From Medicago truncatula (lineage: Eukaryota; Streptophyta; Magnoliopsida; Fabales; Fabaceae), in contig NC_053043.1 of NCBI RefSeq assembly GCF_003473485.1, positions 28,992,576 to 29,056,575 of the forward strand: a DNA stretch of 64,000 nucleotides, given 5' to 3'. Shown here piece after piece: positions 24,471-40,840 of this stretch. The number at the start of each line of letters is the position of its first letter. Positions within the stretch are counted from its first letter, which is position 1. The notes beneath the pieces are model-generated. The model saw nothing but the letters and a program-made list of their open reading frames with translations. It searched no databases and was not told the DNA's origin. The position numbers were made by a program, and so were the translations under genes.

Positions 24471-25390
24471 CCTATTTTTCTAAAAGGATGAAAAATGTTT
24501 TTGTAAATATTAATGCAGAAAAACGTAAACTAAAAGAGGGGAGCAAAAAAGTAGTGCAATGTTAACACTTTGCAATGTTGGGGCAAGTCTGAACAGACAC
24601 ACAATACCCCCTTTTATACTAAAATCCTAGGGTTAGGGTTGAATTTAAAAACATTAAAATTTGGGATTGATTTTGTGGGGAAAAAAATTGAAATCGAATT
24701 GGGTGAAATTTTTTACCTCTTCATTTGATTTTAACCTCATCCTTATCTTCAATCCCTTCATCCAAGACTGATTATAGCAGATTTGCTTTGCAAAAAATCT
24801 GAATTTCATTGGGTTGAAAGCACTTTGAATGGAAAATTTCGTTTTTGGGTGAGAGGCGACGGCGATGGGTTGGATATTCAATCATCAATTGGGAAATTTT
24901 GTATCTGGGTCATATCAGATGGATTTTGATAGTGTTTGTCTCATAGCACCTGATTTTTTCAACTTTGAGTATTAGGGTTTGAGATTCGACGGAGAAGAAG
25001 GGAAAGGATGTCTCTTTTCAGAAATTCCAATTAATGCCACTGAAAAAGGGTCAGCCGGGTTGGACTTTTTAGCTGGGCCGGGTCTGAAATGGGCTGCAAT
25101 TCAATTTGGATTTTTGTTTTTTTGCTGAAAATAGGCCCGATAGCACATGTTTCTTGGAGGAAAACAACTCATTCAAATTTTAATACCATAAAATGCATTT
25201 TCATGTTTTTTTTATTGTGTAAATTTCAAATTGTTATGGTTTTGTGGTCCCTATTACTATAAGTGATGATAAAATGAGATTATAAAAAATGATGATTTAT
25301 TGTAGGAGGCTTAGAATTTTGACACATTGGATTGGTGCAATTTTTTTTTCCTATTTGTGTCTTTACATTTGTATATTATTAAGATTAAGA
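24471..25390. other. Helitron 5' region upstream of the RPA gene
   Basis: Promoter side of the RPA gene and the element's 5' end; no further gene recognised. Confidence 0.5.
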
Positions 25391-25659
25391 TTCCTTATGT
25401 ATCATTATGAACCTTTTGTTGGATTAAATCTTTAAAGATGTTTATGTTGAGGCTATGTGCCAGATTTATTTGAAGGATGTTTAATGTTGAAAATAAATTA
25501 TGCTGCGATGAATTGATATGTTTTATTGAAACTATTATTTAATGAATAGCAATTTATCCTATTCAAGAATTTTTTAGAAGCAGTGTAACACTCCGTTTGT
25601 TGATTAACTCTGATTTTATTTAATAATATTTATGTTGGAAAATTGGGGTGTTACATGAA

Positions 25660-26160
25660 GTACTATGAATTAAGAAGTAATCTACGAAGTACTAGTAACT
25701 ATTAAGTATTGTTATGTTTAGTCTTTAATGTTGTAATGTTCCGTTGTCTTTAAATTAAGAAGTAATCTAGGAAGTACTAATAACTATGAAGTACTGTTAT
25801 GTTTTTCCTTTCAATTAGGAAGTAATCTAAGAAGTGGTAGTAACCATGAAGTACTAGTAACTTATGTAATGTTTTTATCCCTTAATGAAGACTTATGTTG
25901 TGTGATAATTATGCTCGTATTTTTGGTTCACTTATGTTGTTTTTTTGCTTCAGTTTTAACTGGTATTTTGACTCTGATTTGCTGGTTTTCTTGTTCAGTT
26001 TTTACCACCCTTTTAGATTGTGTGAAAGTAATGTCCTGATCATAGTTATTTGCAATATTGTTATGATTTCTGCACTATATTTGTTTTAGATTGCAGTTAT
26101 TTGCAATGTTGTTGTGATTTCTGCACTATATTATGCACTTGCTAGTAATGTTTAATTTTT
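25660..26160. repeat. Short tandem repeats within the Harbinger spacer
   Basis: A unit with AAGTAATCTANGAAGTACTARTAAC occurs three times (from about 25670, 25757 and 25818). A 58-bp unit, AGTTATTTGCAATRTTGTT followed by RTGATTTCTGCACTATAT, is duplicated at about 26042-26155. The stretch is non-coding and lies upstream of the transposase. Confidence 0.7.
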
Positions 26161-26328
26161 AAAAGACCATTCACTTGCTGATTGTTCTGGTCATTGTTAT
26201 GTTTTTTATGTTTCAAAGCATGTTTTAGATTGTGTGACATTCAAGATAACTCATTAAATTAACTTTTTTGTTTTTGTTTTTTCTTACTAATTAATTACCT
26301 TTGACATAGCCAAATCTCATTGCAAAAT

Positions 26329-27601
26329 GAACTATTGGAATGAAGAATCAAATGAAGACGATGATTTTTTTTTAACAAACTTCTTTAGTGGCTGCACTAA
26401 TGGGTGAGTATGCTGTAAAACATTTATGTAAAGAGCCATGTAGAACTAGTGAGCTAACAGAGCATGCATGAGTGAAAGAAGTATTGCAAGGAAATCCCAC
26501 TCGTTGTTATGAGATGTTTCAAATGGAAAAACATATTTTTCATAAACTTTGCACTAAATTAGTTGATCATGGTTTAAAGCCCACTAATCACATAGGAGTA
26601 GAAGAGATGGTTGCAATGTTCTTACTTGTTGTTGGACATGGAGTGGGTAATAGAATGATTCAAGAAAGGTTCCAACACTCAGGAGAAACTGTGAGTAGAC
26701 GTTTTCATGATGTGTTAGTTTCTTTCTTGAGTTTGTCCATCGAATATATAAAGCCTTAAGATCCTTTGTTCCGTGATAGTCATGCAAAAATTCAAAGTGA
26801 TCCACGGTATTGGCCATTTTTTAAGAATGCCATAGGAGCAATCGATGGTACGCATATTCCCTGTGTGGTTAGTGCCAATGATCAAACTAGATTTATTAGA
26901 CGAAAGTGATATCTGACACAAAATGTAATGGTTGTATGTGATTGGAACATGTGCTTTACTTTTGTTTTAGCTGGATGGGAAGGTACTGCCCATGATGCTC
27001 GTGTTTTTGACCATGCTCTCACAAATGCAAATCTAAATTTTCCACATCCTCCTCCAGCTATTAATATTATCCTTTACAACTTATTTCTTAGTATTATTTT
27101 TTTACAATTTATAATTTAATTTATTTTTAGGTATGTATTATTTGGTGGATGCCGGTTATCCAACACCGATGGGGTATCTTGGTCCATACAGATGTGAACG
27201 TTATCACCTCCCTGATTTTCGGCATTCTCATGGGTTTGAAAATAATAACGAGGTATTCAATTATTATCACTCAAGTTTAAGGTGCACAATAGAAAGAACT
27301 TTTTGGTGTATGAAAGAATAGATTTGCAATTCTACGACGCATGACTAAATTCACAATTAAGACACAAGTTGAAGTCGTTGCTGCAACAATGACTATACAT
27401 AACTTTATTAGAAGGAATGCTGATATGGACGTCGATTTCAATCTGTATGAGGATGAAGACATAACCCTTGATCATGATGATTATCGTAGACCAGGTAATT
27501 TGGATTTATCTCAAAATTTAAATATAGCTTCCTTATCTGAGATGAATCATGTTCGAAACTCGGTTCGAGATCAAATTATAGTGTTCAAGAAAAATCATTA
27601 G
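26329..27601 (+). pseudogene. PIF/Harbinger DDE transposase, disrupted
   Basis: From MNYWNEESNEDDD at 26329 to DQIIVFKKNH at 27598 the frame pieces make a recognisable Harbinger transposase (DDE superfamily 4; HARBI1-like). An N-terminal helical region (VEEMVAMFLLVVGHGVGNRM, SRRFHDVL) precedes the catalytic parts: first aspartate in AIGAIDGTHIP, second in WEGTAHDARVF, glutamate in CTIERTFWCMKE. The block YYLVDAGYPTPMGYLGPY is also typical. In-frame stops or shifts occur near 26410, 26467, 26757 (KP*DP), 26907 (RRK*YL) and 27320. A likely intron (about 27057-27130) has a normal TTTTTAG acceptor but the donor reads AG|CT. The gene is therefore inactive. Confidence 0.87.
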
Positions 27602-28149
27602 TATTGTAGTAATGTTTAATTTTAAAAGACCATCAGAGATGAGATAGCAGGATGCAGTGAGAAGGCAAATGACTATCTTGCAAAGAAATACCCTCTCTGC
27701 AACTCATCAACCAAACACTTAGTTATGCTAGCGAGTTGGAGATGATTGTCTCAAATGAAATGGATGCAATGAATTTTGTGTTTTCCAAGATTGCTAATAT
27801 TGTCTAATGAAATTGTTCAGTTCTAATTCAACGTGGAACTGTAAAATGATTTTATCTCTTTATTTTGTTCATCTAGGTGTTGTATTGTTCCTTAGTGTTC
27901 CATTTTCTTTCTTCTTTACAGTGGTCAAAATCATTATATGCTTGTGTTGACTACTATATCGTAAGAATTGGACAATTGATGAATTTCAAATCCATTGGAA
28001 GGTTCATATTTAAAAAAAAAATTATATATATTCCTTACATGCATTTTTATTTGAATATTGTGTGATTAACAATTATATTAATTTAGTAATTTTATTGTCA
28101 GTTAATCAGAAATAAATGAAGGATTAAAAAATCAAATATATGTAAAATT

Positions 28150-28213
<64 letters not shown>

Positions 28214-28405
28214 CATTTTAAAGCTCATTTTGGTCTTTTACACATCTAAAAGCAATTCTGATTCAAAACATCCAAACAACATTTTTCATACTAATCACTT
28301 TTGTTTTGAAGGTATCCAAACATAAATCACTTTACATTCAACTCACTTTTAACCAAAATCAATTCTACCAAAATCAATTTTTTCCACCGCACAACCAAAC
28401 TCACG
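27585..28405 (+). repeat. Right inverted arm of the Harbinger element
   Basis: Begins with the last transposase codons and ends CCGCACAACCAAACTCACG at 28405; inverted partner of 11365-12173. It includes an (AT)n tract at about 28152-28210 and a short 6-bp insertion (GATGCA, about 27650) not in the left arm. Confidence 0.85.
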
Positions 28406-28574
28406 CAATAATCAAATTATTTTTCCTTCGAGAAAAAAAATCAAATTATTTTAATTTTTAATTATAAGACTATGTAAGAAAAGTTTTATCTTTAACTATA
28501 AAATTATCTATAAATTTTTAAATGTATTTATTTTCCTTTTCTTTGAATATACTCTATCAATACTATAAATGTAT

Positions 28575-28967
28575 GAGTAAATAATTATTTTTGTTCCGAA
28601 TGTATATGAATAGCCATGATAGTCTATCAATGTATTGAAATTTCAAAATAGTCATTGATTGTATACTATGTTGGTCAAAATAGTTTTAGACGTTAAAGTA
28701 ATCTTTTAATGTTGACAATAACTATTTTCTTATATGGACTAATATCACAATAGTGACGAGAGTGATATGAAAGTATGTACTTAGAGATTGATATGACAAT
28801 AACTATATTAAGGGACTGATATGACAATAGTAACAAAACATTTTAACGTTAGAGACTATTTTGACTAACGTAGTACACAATCATAGACTATATTATAATT
28901 TCAATACAATTGAAGGACTATTGTGACTATTCGTTACACATTTCGGGACAAAAATGACTATTTATCC
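28575..28967. mobile_element. Foldback MITE with 10-bp imperfect target duplication
   Basis: The ends GAGTAAATAATTATTTTTG and, on the complement, GGATAAATAGTCATTTTTG begin inverted arms of about 110 bp. Flanks are ATAAATGTAT (28565-28574) and ATAAATGCAT (28968-28977), a 9/10 match. It is 393 bp and non-coding. The duplication length and long arms suggest the Mutator group. Confidence 0.75.
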
Positions 28968-29136
28968 ATAAATGCATATTGAATATATCTGTAAAAAATG
29001 AAAATTTGGTAATACTAATTTTTTTTGAACAAGCCAAAATGAGATATATATTAACGACAAATAAGTTTGCTTCCTAACACAAGGAGTGCCTATAGAAGCC
29101 AAAATTTGGTAATACTAATACTCACATACATTTGTG

Positions 29137-29225
29137 TCCTCGTGAGCTTAGTTCAGTTGGTATAGACAATGCATAAAAAAAATATGCAAAGTCGGGGTTC
29201 AAATCCCGGCCACCACAAAAAAAAG
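29137..29225 (+). mobile_element. tRNA-derived SINE with 15-bp target duplication
   Basis: It contains a pol III A box-like GAGCTTAGTTCAGTTGGTAT and B box-like GGTTCAAATCCCGGCC, ending CCACCAC and an A-run. The perfect 15-mer TCACATACATTTGTG flanks it (29122-29136 and 29226-29240). Elements of this layout are common in legume genomes. It is too degenerate to be a tRNA gene. Confidence 0.88.
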
Positions 29226-29240
29226 TCACATACATTTGTG

Positions 29241-29646
29241 ATAAATTCCTTACCCAACCATTTTTCATAATACTCGTGATTTAAGTAAAACAGTCCCATA
29301 AAAAGGTACGCATAGAATATAATCCAAAACATTTAATTTTAAGAAAATCTGACACATTTATTTATTGGTATTAACCTTTGGTTTTTAAGGGAAAGGGGCC
29401 CTAGTAATCCAGAGTTCGGCTGTGAGATAAGGATTGTATGACTACAAATTGTTTAGTTATTTATTTTATGAATAAAGAGCATGCAAATGTACTACTATCA
29501 TTATAACTTAAGTTATTGAGATCCCAACTAAGTTCGTACTTAACAAGTATGCAGCCAACCTCTCCTCTTTAGGCTCGGGTGAATGAAGAAGCATGGAAGG
29601 CTATTTGCTTGGATGGAAGAGCACGTAGGTGAATATTGTGAGCTAT
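29241..29646. other. Intergenic DNA, nothing recognised
   Basis: No supported gene or element end; a short GGGGCCCTAGTAATCCAGAG stretch at about 29395 looks repeat-like but was not placed. Confidence 0.3.
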
Positions 29647-29655
29647 TAACTTATA

Positions 29656-29838
29656 GAGAAATGATATTTATACTACAATTTTTTAACAACTTTTAGACAA
29701 CTTTCTCTCTCATACTCACATTATATTCTTACTTTTTCTCTTTCTTTTTTTCTCTCCATTGTTTTTGACCAATGAGAAGAGAGAAAAAGAGATTGTCATT
29801 GAAGTTGTTAGCAAATGGTTGTTAAAATATCATTCCTC
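29656..29838. mobile_element. Mutator-type MITE (family with copies at 35.3 and 43.2 kb)
   Basis: The ends GAGAAATGATATTT and, on the complement, GAGGAATGATATTTT are inverted. A perfect 9-bp duplication TAACTTATA flanks the element (29647-29655, 29839-29847). The interior has TTGACCAATGARAAGAGAGA and CTCTCTCATAYTCACATTAT, shared with the other copies. It is 183 bp and non-coding. Confidence 0.9.
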
Positions 29839-29895
29839 TAACTTATATTGATTTTCAAGGTGGTTCGCGGCGGACTTGTGGGTTTGGATATTTAA

Positions 29896-30859
29896 GTGTG
29901 TGTTTGGTATGGTGTTGGCGAGAATTGATTTAATAGAATTGAGTTTGAGAGAATTGATTTTGATTAAAAGTGAGTTTGAGATGAAATAGTTTATGTTTGG
30001 ATACACTTGTTTAAAAGTGATTGTGATGAGTTAATGTTGTTTGGATAGTTTGAATCAAAATTGATTTTGAATGTAAAATGACCAAACACCCCTAAACGTA
30101 GAATTTGTTGTATTTTTCCAACAAAAAAAAAACAATTATATCACATTTACCAAAGCTGTATTTTTTAACGTGTAGTGATAAAAAAAAATCAAATTTATAA
30201 CAAAAATAACTGCAACCTAACCCAACTTAAAACTAAAAAAAAATGATTTTCTTTTTTCAACAAAAAAAACACTACGTCCAATAAAAAAGAAAAAACTACC
30301 ACGCTTCTGTTTCTCAGTTTCGGCATATCCCTTCCATTTCTCCACAACCTTCTTCACTGTTTCTACACACTTCCTCATCTCTTAATACACAATTGCAATT
30401 TCTTCCTCTATCTCGCAATAATTTCATTCCATTCTTTCTACCATCCTTATTGAATAAACTGAAAGCTTCTTTGTGCAATGACCTTCAACTTACAGAAGGA
30501 AATTCAGATCTGTGTGGTTGAAATTCAGATCTATGTGGTTGAGTTTCAAGGTAAAATACAAGGTTGAAGTGATGTGAAGTAATGAAAGGAAGAAAGGTTG
30601 TGAGAAAGAGAAATTGAAGGCTTGAATTTATGGGTAATTTGGTAAAGTTCTTGCCACTTGAAAAATTAGAGGTTGTACCTGCGTTTTCTCTAACGTAGAA
30701 ACTAGGAATTCCTGATTTAGCTGTACATGCGTTTTGATCTCAAAACTGAGTTTTTTGGAAGCACTTTTCATTCACCCAAACAAAAAAAATATTCTAGAAA
30801 CCACGTTCGAAAAAGGAAACGGAGGTTTGACTGCTTCAAACGGGTTGCCAAACACATAC
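29896..30859. mobile_element. Non-autonomous PIF/Harbinger-type element
   Basis: The ends GTGTGTGTTTGG (left) and GTATGTGTTTGG (complement of right) are flanked by TAA on both sides (29893-29895, 30860-30862), the target duplication of this superfamily. It is 964 bp without a transposase. Its left 200 bp resemble the inverted arm of the 11.4-28.4 kb element (GATTTTGATTAAAAGTGAGTT, TTGTTTGGAT). Confidence 0.75.
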
Positions 30860-30862
30860 TAA

Positions 30863-31147
30863 TTCTTCCAAATGCTACTAAGTGAGTAGCACTTACAAAC
30901 TACTTTACAGCGGTGGACATAGTCAATCCTTCCGACAACTATCACATTCTTTGGCTTAAAACGATTATGCTCAAAGTAACTCTTTTTGCTTGACGGTTGT
31001 TTACCAATATACCGACTAAGAACAAATTTTTAGGAAGACGTGTTCTATCAATCAATGATCAAATTTGTGGCAGAGAGTATGATATAAATGAAGAAAGAGA
31101 TCCCTTATTTATTTGATGTAAGAAAGAGATCACTTATCAGTTGCGAT
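30863..31147 (+). pseudogene. LINE zf-RVT fragment
   Basis: The translation ILWLKTIMLKVTLFA followed by RLFTNIPTKNKFLGRRVL and SINDQICG matches the zinc-binding region after LINE reverse transcriptase, as at 2.2 kb. It has a stop in place of the usual Trp and is cut at both sides by Harbinger-type elements. Confidence 0.7.
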
Positions 31148-31150
31148 TAA

Positions 31151-32001
31151 GGGTCTGTTTGGTAAGCCCATTAAATGAGCTTATAGCTTATAGGCTTATA
31201 AGCTCGTTTGACAAAAAAAGCTATGTTTGGTAATGCTCTCTTACCACGAGCTTATAGCTTATTTCACGAGCTTATATGCTATTTTTCAGAAGCTATTTCA
31301 AGTAGCGTCTGAGCTTATAGCTTTTAGCTTTTTATCTTTTGTTCCATTTTTACCCTTATTATTTTAACTAAAAGTCAAATTTACCCTTTATCATTTATTA
31401 TACTTAAAAACAAAACGGCGTATGCTTCTCTTTAACACTTACAATTTCTATGCAACAACGTTAGTGACATATGATTTTCCTAAAAAAAATGACCTATGAT
31501 TTTTATAGGTATACATATAGATTACATATTTTCCCGTCAACTTTTTTTTTTACGTATTTTATGTTTCTGGTGCTATTCTTTTAACACTTATTTCTTTTAT
31601 CATTTTTAATCCTATTGATAGAGATTACGTATTTTATGTTTTTGTTGCTATTCTTTTAAAACTTATTTTGTTTTATCATTTTTAATCTTATTGATAGATT
31701 ATTTTTTACTTTGTCTATAAAATAAAATTTTATACTTTATTCATTAATAAAGTATACAAACTGAATGAAATAAAAAAATATAAAAAAATTATATTGATTA
31801 GAATAATAAATTTAAATGACTAAATTAAGAAATTTTAAATACTTAAATTTTAATTGATATATAAGTTTTATTATAAATTAAAAATACTCTTTTATGCCAT
31901 TTTACATTTATCAGCTAGCCGAACCGCTAATTTTACCGAACACTTCAATTAGCTTATCAGCTATAAGCTATCAGCTATCCGCTATTTTACCAAACAGAGC
32001 C
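31151..32001. mobile_element. Tourist/PIF-type non-autonomous element
   Basis: The inverted ends GGGTCTGTTTGGTAA and GGCTCTGTTTGGTAA (complement) are flanked by TAA (31148-31150 and 32002-32004). It is 851 bp, with AGCTTATAGCTTATARGC-type subterminal repeats at both ends and an AT-rich centre without a gene. Confidence 0.85.
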
Positions 32002-32004
32002 TAA

Positions 32005-32554
32005 GTTATACTAAATTTGTAATGAGAATAAAAATAGTTGCACTAGTTTACACTTTACACGATGATGCATGTATCTTTTCAATCTCTCTTATTATAAAAC
32101 AACTACAAATTTTATGGATATGGATATATTAATAAAGTTTTTGTAACAATATATAGTGGTGATACCTTAGAATCACGGATATAAAATTTTGTTGTAAAAT
32201 ACATATTATTTGATTAAAAATTATTCTATCCAATAATTAATTCAGGTTCTTTTAACTTATTGTTCTTTATTAAGCACTTTATCTTAGACACTTCTTTATT
32301 TTTAGCGAGAATTTGTCGGTTAGTTGGATTCTATAATACATAATACTAATGAATTAGCTTCGATAGTTGCCGAGAGAGGATATCAATTTACGCAACAAAA
32401 AAAACACTTCTTAATCTTTTTTTGAAGGATTACTTCTTAGGTAAAATAAAAAAAAGTAAATTACAATTTTTTTATTTGAAATTTTCAATAACTGTTTTTC
32501 ATTTTATTTTTTTCTCTCAATCAAAACCAAACACCACCTCTATGGAAGAAGAAC
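32005..32554. other. NUDT19: Upstream region of NUDT19
   Basis: Probable promoter and leader; no clear TATA box could be assigned. A short upstream ATG at 32541 (GAAGAAGAACATG context) opens a different frame just before the main start. Confidence 0.4.
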
Positions 32555-38844
<6,290 letters not shown>

Positions 38845-39250
38845 TATTGGCAGATTGCTTTTGAAGACAACTTGGATATAAAGTATATCATATTATTGTC
38901 ATAAACCTCTAGAAGGGTTAAGTGGCCAAATGGGTTTCAAAATTTTCACTTCCAACAGTTGTAAAGAGTATGCACACCTAGATTTGAAAACATCTACCTT
39001 TGATGTTGCTGTTAGCAGGCCCAATATAGTTTATTTACATGTATTAAATAGAATAAGTATGGAGATTTACTTCCATTCAGGTGTTTTTATGTTGGTTTGG
39101 TTGAGATAGAGTTGGCTCCTAGAGGTTTTGTTAGCAACTAGTAGTTATTGTACTTTCTTTGTGATCTTGTAACCAACTTTCATAGTGTTATTTATATTTC
39201 CATAATCATACTTATATCTAATCTTTGTTAACATTGCTAATGAAATTGCA
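38845..39250 (+). other. Probable 3' untranslated region of NUDT19 and flank
   Basis: T-rich sequence after the NUDT19 stop, with no separate gene. The polyadenylation site could not be placed. Confidence 0.4.
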
Positions 39251-40211
39251 AACCCTAAACCTAAATGGTTTTGGCTCCAAAACAAGGGAGGCCGTTGGAT
39301 CTCATCATTTGGCTAAGCATGCATCTCATCCTTTGATCTAATCTGAGTCAAATTTTCAAATTTGATGTATATTTCCTATGCACTTATCCAAGTTTTGACT
39401 CATTAATTATCCTCCAATTCCCAAATTGACTCCACACTTATCGATGTCCACCTCTTTCTCCTTCATTTTTAAGTTCTCTTCTCTCCTCTCCCATTATTCC
39501 TTCTTTATGTGTTGGAATTCAGATTGCTTTTACTCAAAAAAATCTCTTCGCCCTTTGAGTTGTTCATCTTCCACCTCAATCTCAGACATTCAAACAAAAT
39601 TCTATGCCGTTGCCGCTCTCTCCGTCGCCGCAGCTCTCTCCTGTCGTCGCCCTTCACCAATGCTCTTGATTCCGACATCACCTTCGTCGTTGTCGTCTGC
39701 GGCATCATATCAGCCAGGTGTGTTGAAGATGCTACTATATATATCCTAAATCGTTGTTCTTGTAACTTTTCCCTAACTTTGTTATTCCATTACATTTTTG
39801 GTTTGTTTGTAAGTGAATTGATGATATTTAAATAGATTTTACCATCATGTATTATGCTGTTAATAAATTGATTGATACTTTAAAATCATATGTGTATTTT
39901 TTTTTCAAACACACCAATATGTCCATTGATGCTGACCTTTAATGATTGTGCTTTCCACTTCGCTCTGTGTTTATAAATTGAAAATATGATTGCGAAGTAT
40001 ATTTAGTTATTCAACATTCCTTACGTTCAATTCATTTATCTTGCACGGGTTCTACTGTCATTTTGGGAGCTTTTCTGGTGGTGCTGTGCAGGTTTTTGGT
40101 GGTTTCAGGGTGTTGTCATGGTGTTGTTGGCAGTTTAGTTGCTGGTTTCAGCTGCTGGCTGGCATCTATAGGGTTGGCGGTTGCAGCTGTTTGGATCTAT
40201 AGCTTTGTGTT
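39251..40211 (+). other. Possible captured or exon-like DNA upstream of a Helitron tail
   Basis: Locally GC-richer blocks (39600-39720, rich in CGTCGCCG; 40060-40200, rich in GGTTTCAG/GCTGTTG) look exon-like, but no domain was recognised in any frame. As it precedes a Helitron 3' end, it may be internal or captured DNA of that element; the 5' terminus was not found. Confidence 0.35.
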
Positions 40212-40424
40212 TTGCAATGACTATAAACAAAAGTCAGGGACAATCACTTAAGCAAGTTGACATCTATCTTTCATAGTCGGTCGTCTCACATGGGCAGCTA
40301 TATGTTGCAATATCACGTGTTACATCAAGGGATGGTCTGAAGAAATTATTAACGGATGACAATGGGGATTGTATCAGCACCACTTCAAATGTAGTTTATA
40401 AGGAGATATTCGAAAATGTGTGAC
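40212..40424 (+). pseudogene. C-terminal scrap of a Helitron helicase
   Basis: Reads [20 protein letters not shown], a stop, then SHGQLYVAISRVTSRDGLKK and NVVYKEIFENV before the normal stop. This aligns with the last about 70 residues of the helicase at 14986-16062. One TAG replaces a codon in the LPRPVF-like segment. Confidence 0.85.
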
Positions 40425-40521
40425 CCAATATTTTGTATGCCCTTAAATACTTTTTATGTTTATTTATTTTATTTTTTATGTAATGAATAATATCAGAACT
40501 TTTTTAGCTTCTCCATTTTTA

Positions 40522-40555
40522 ATGTCCCGGGCGTTAGCACGGGTAATAGTCCTAG
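40522..40555 (+). terminator. 3' terminus of a second Helitron
   Basis: A hairpin within CCCGGGCGTTAGCACGGG (40525-40542, one mismatch) is followed by TAATAGTC and CTAG (40552-40555), then T. The pattern and the CCCGNGC..GCACG stem resemble the end of the complete Helitron at 14.55 kb, in the opposite orientation. Confidence 0.78.
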
Positions 40556-40840
40556 TATTGTGAAATACTACTATAATACAAGTATTGTACGGTTATATCT
40601 ATCTATTACTTACTCTATACAATAGATCTGAGTTACTTTCTTTTCCGTACTACACTGGCTATGTTAGTATTGTGTGCTCATAACTGTGTTAGCAAAAGTA
40701 GTGGTGATGAGGAGTGAAATATGTTATATGAAAAACCAAATCCCCTGTTTAGAGGTTGAGATAACTGATAAAGATAGGATTTAGGGTTTTTATTAGGTCG
40801 AAATCCCCAAATTAACCCTGTCATGGGTCTAAAAATTGAG

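Larger units (their letters stand above)
14546..25390 (-). mobile_element. Complete Helitron (minus strand) with Rep/helicase and RPA-like genes
   Basis: Both ends fit the Helitron rule. On the minus strand the 5' end is A|TCTTAATCTTAATAATATAC at 25390. The 3' end is a hairpin (CGTGC-GTT-GCACG, 14560-14572) followed ten bases later by CTAG (14549-14546) and a T. The uninterrupted LTR at 47.9-50.2 kb shows CATAAGGAATGAAAAC at the corresponding place, so insertion was between A and T as expected, apart from a local 3-bp difference (TGA). Length is 10,845 bp. It encodes a multi-exon Rep/helicase (14986-21100) and an RPA70-like protein (23275-24470), both on the minus strand. Rolling-circle Helitrons of plants usually carry this pair. 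The Rep/helicase is broken in several places, so this copy is probably no longer autonomous. Confidence 0.9.
12654..25655 (+). mobile_element. Solo LTR of a Tekay-like element, split by a Helitron
   Basis: The LTR starts TGTAACGCCCTAG at 12654 and runs to 14545, then resumes at 25391 (TTCCTTATGTATCATTATG) and ends GGGGTGTTACA at 25655, about 2,157 bp in all. The order and sequence match the solo LTR at 47887-50237 (opposite strand), including GTATGGGTAACTTGCAG and CTCTGATACGTAAC. The flanking 5-mers are GGAAG (12649-12653) and TGAAG (25656-25660), a 4/5 match to the expected target duplication. There is no internal retroelement DNA, so it is a solo LTR inserted in the Harbinger element between ORF1 and the transposase. 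Confidence 0.85.
11365..28405 (+). mobile_element. PIF/Harbinger-like element with long inverted ends and nested insertions
   Basis: The element is bounded by inverted arms (11365-12173 and 27585-28405). It carries the C-terminal part of a Myb/SANT-like ORF1 (12174-12606) and a DDE transposase pseudogene (26329-27601), both on the plus strand. Between them a solo LTR is inserted at 12654-25655, itself interrupted by a Helitron at 14546-25390. Without these insertions the element would be about 4.0 kb. The extreme ends share CGTGWGTTTGGTTGTGCGG. A clear 3-bp TWA target duplication was not found, so the outermost boundaries are approximate. Confidence 0.7.

Noticed and set aside
29137..29225. 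Candidate tRNA gene from the A- and B-box-like sequences
   Set aside because: It does not fold as a cloverleaf by eye, has an A-rich tail and is flanked by a 15-bp target duplication, so it is a SINE.
39426..40251. Independent host gene with Ser/Val/Ala-rich exons
   Set aside because: No domain or consistent exon structure was found; kept only as possible captured DNA of a Helitron.
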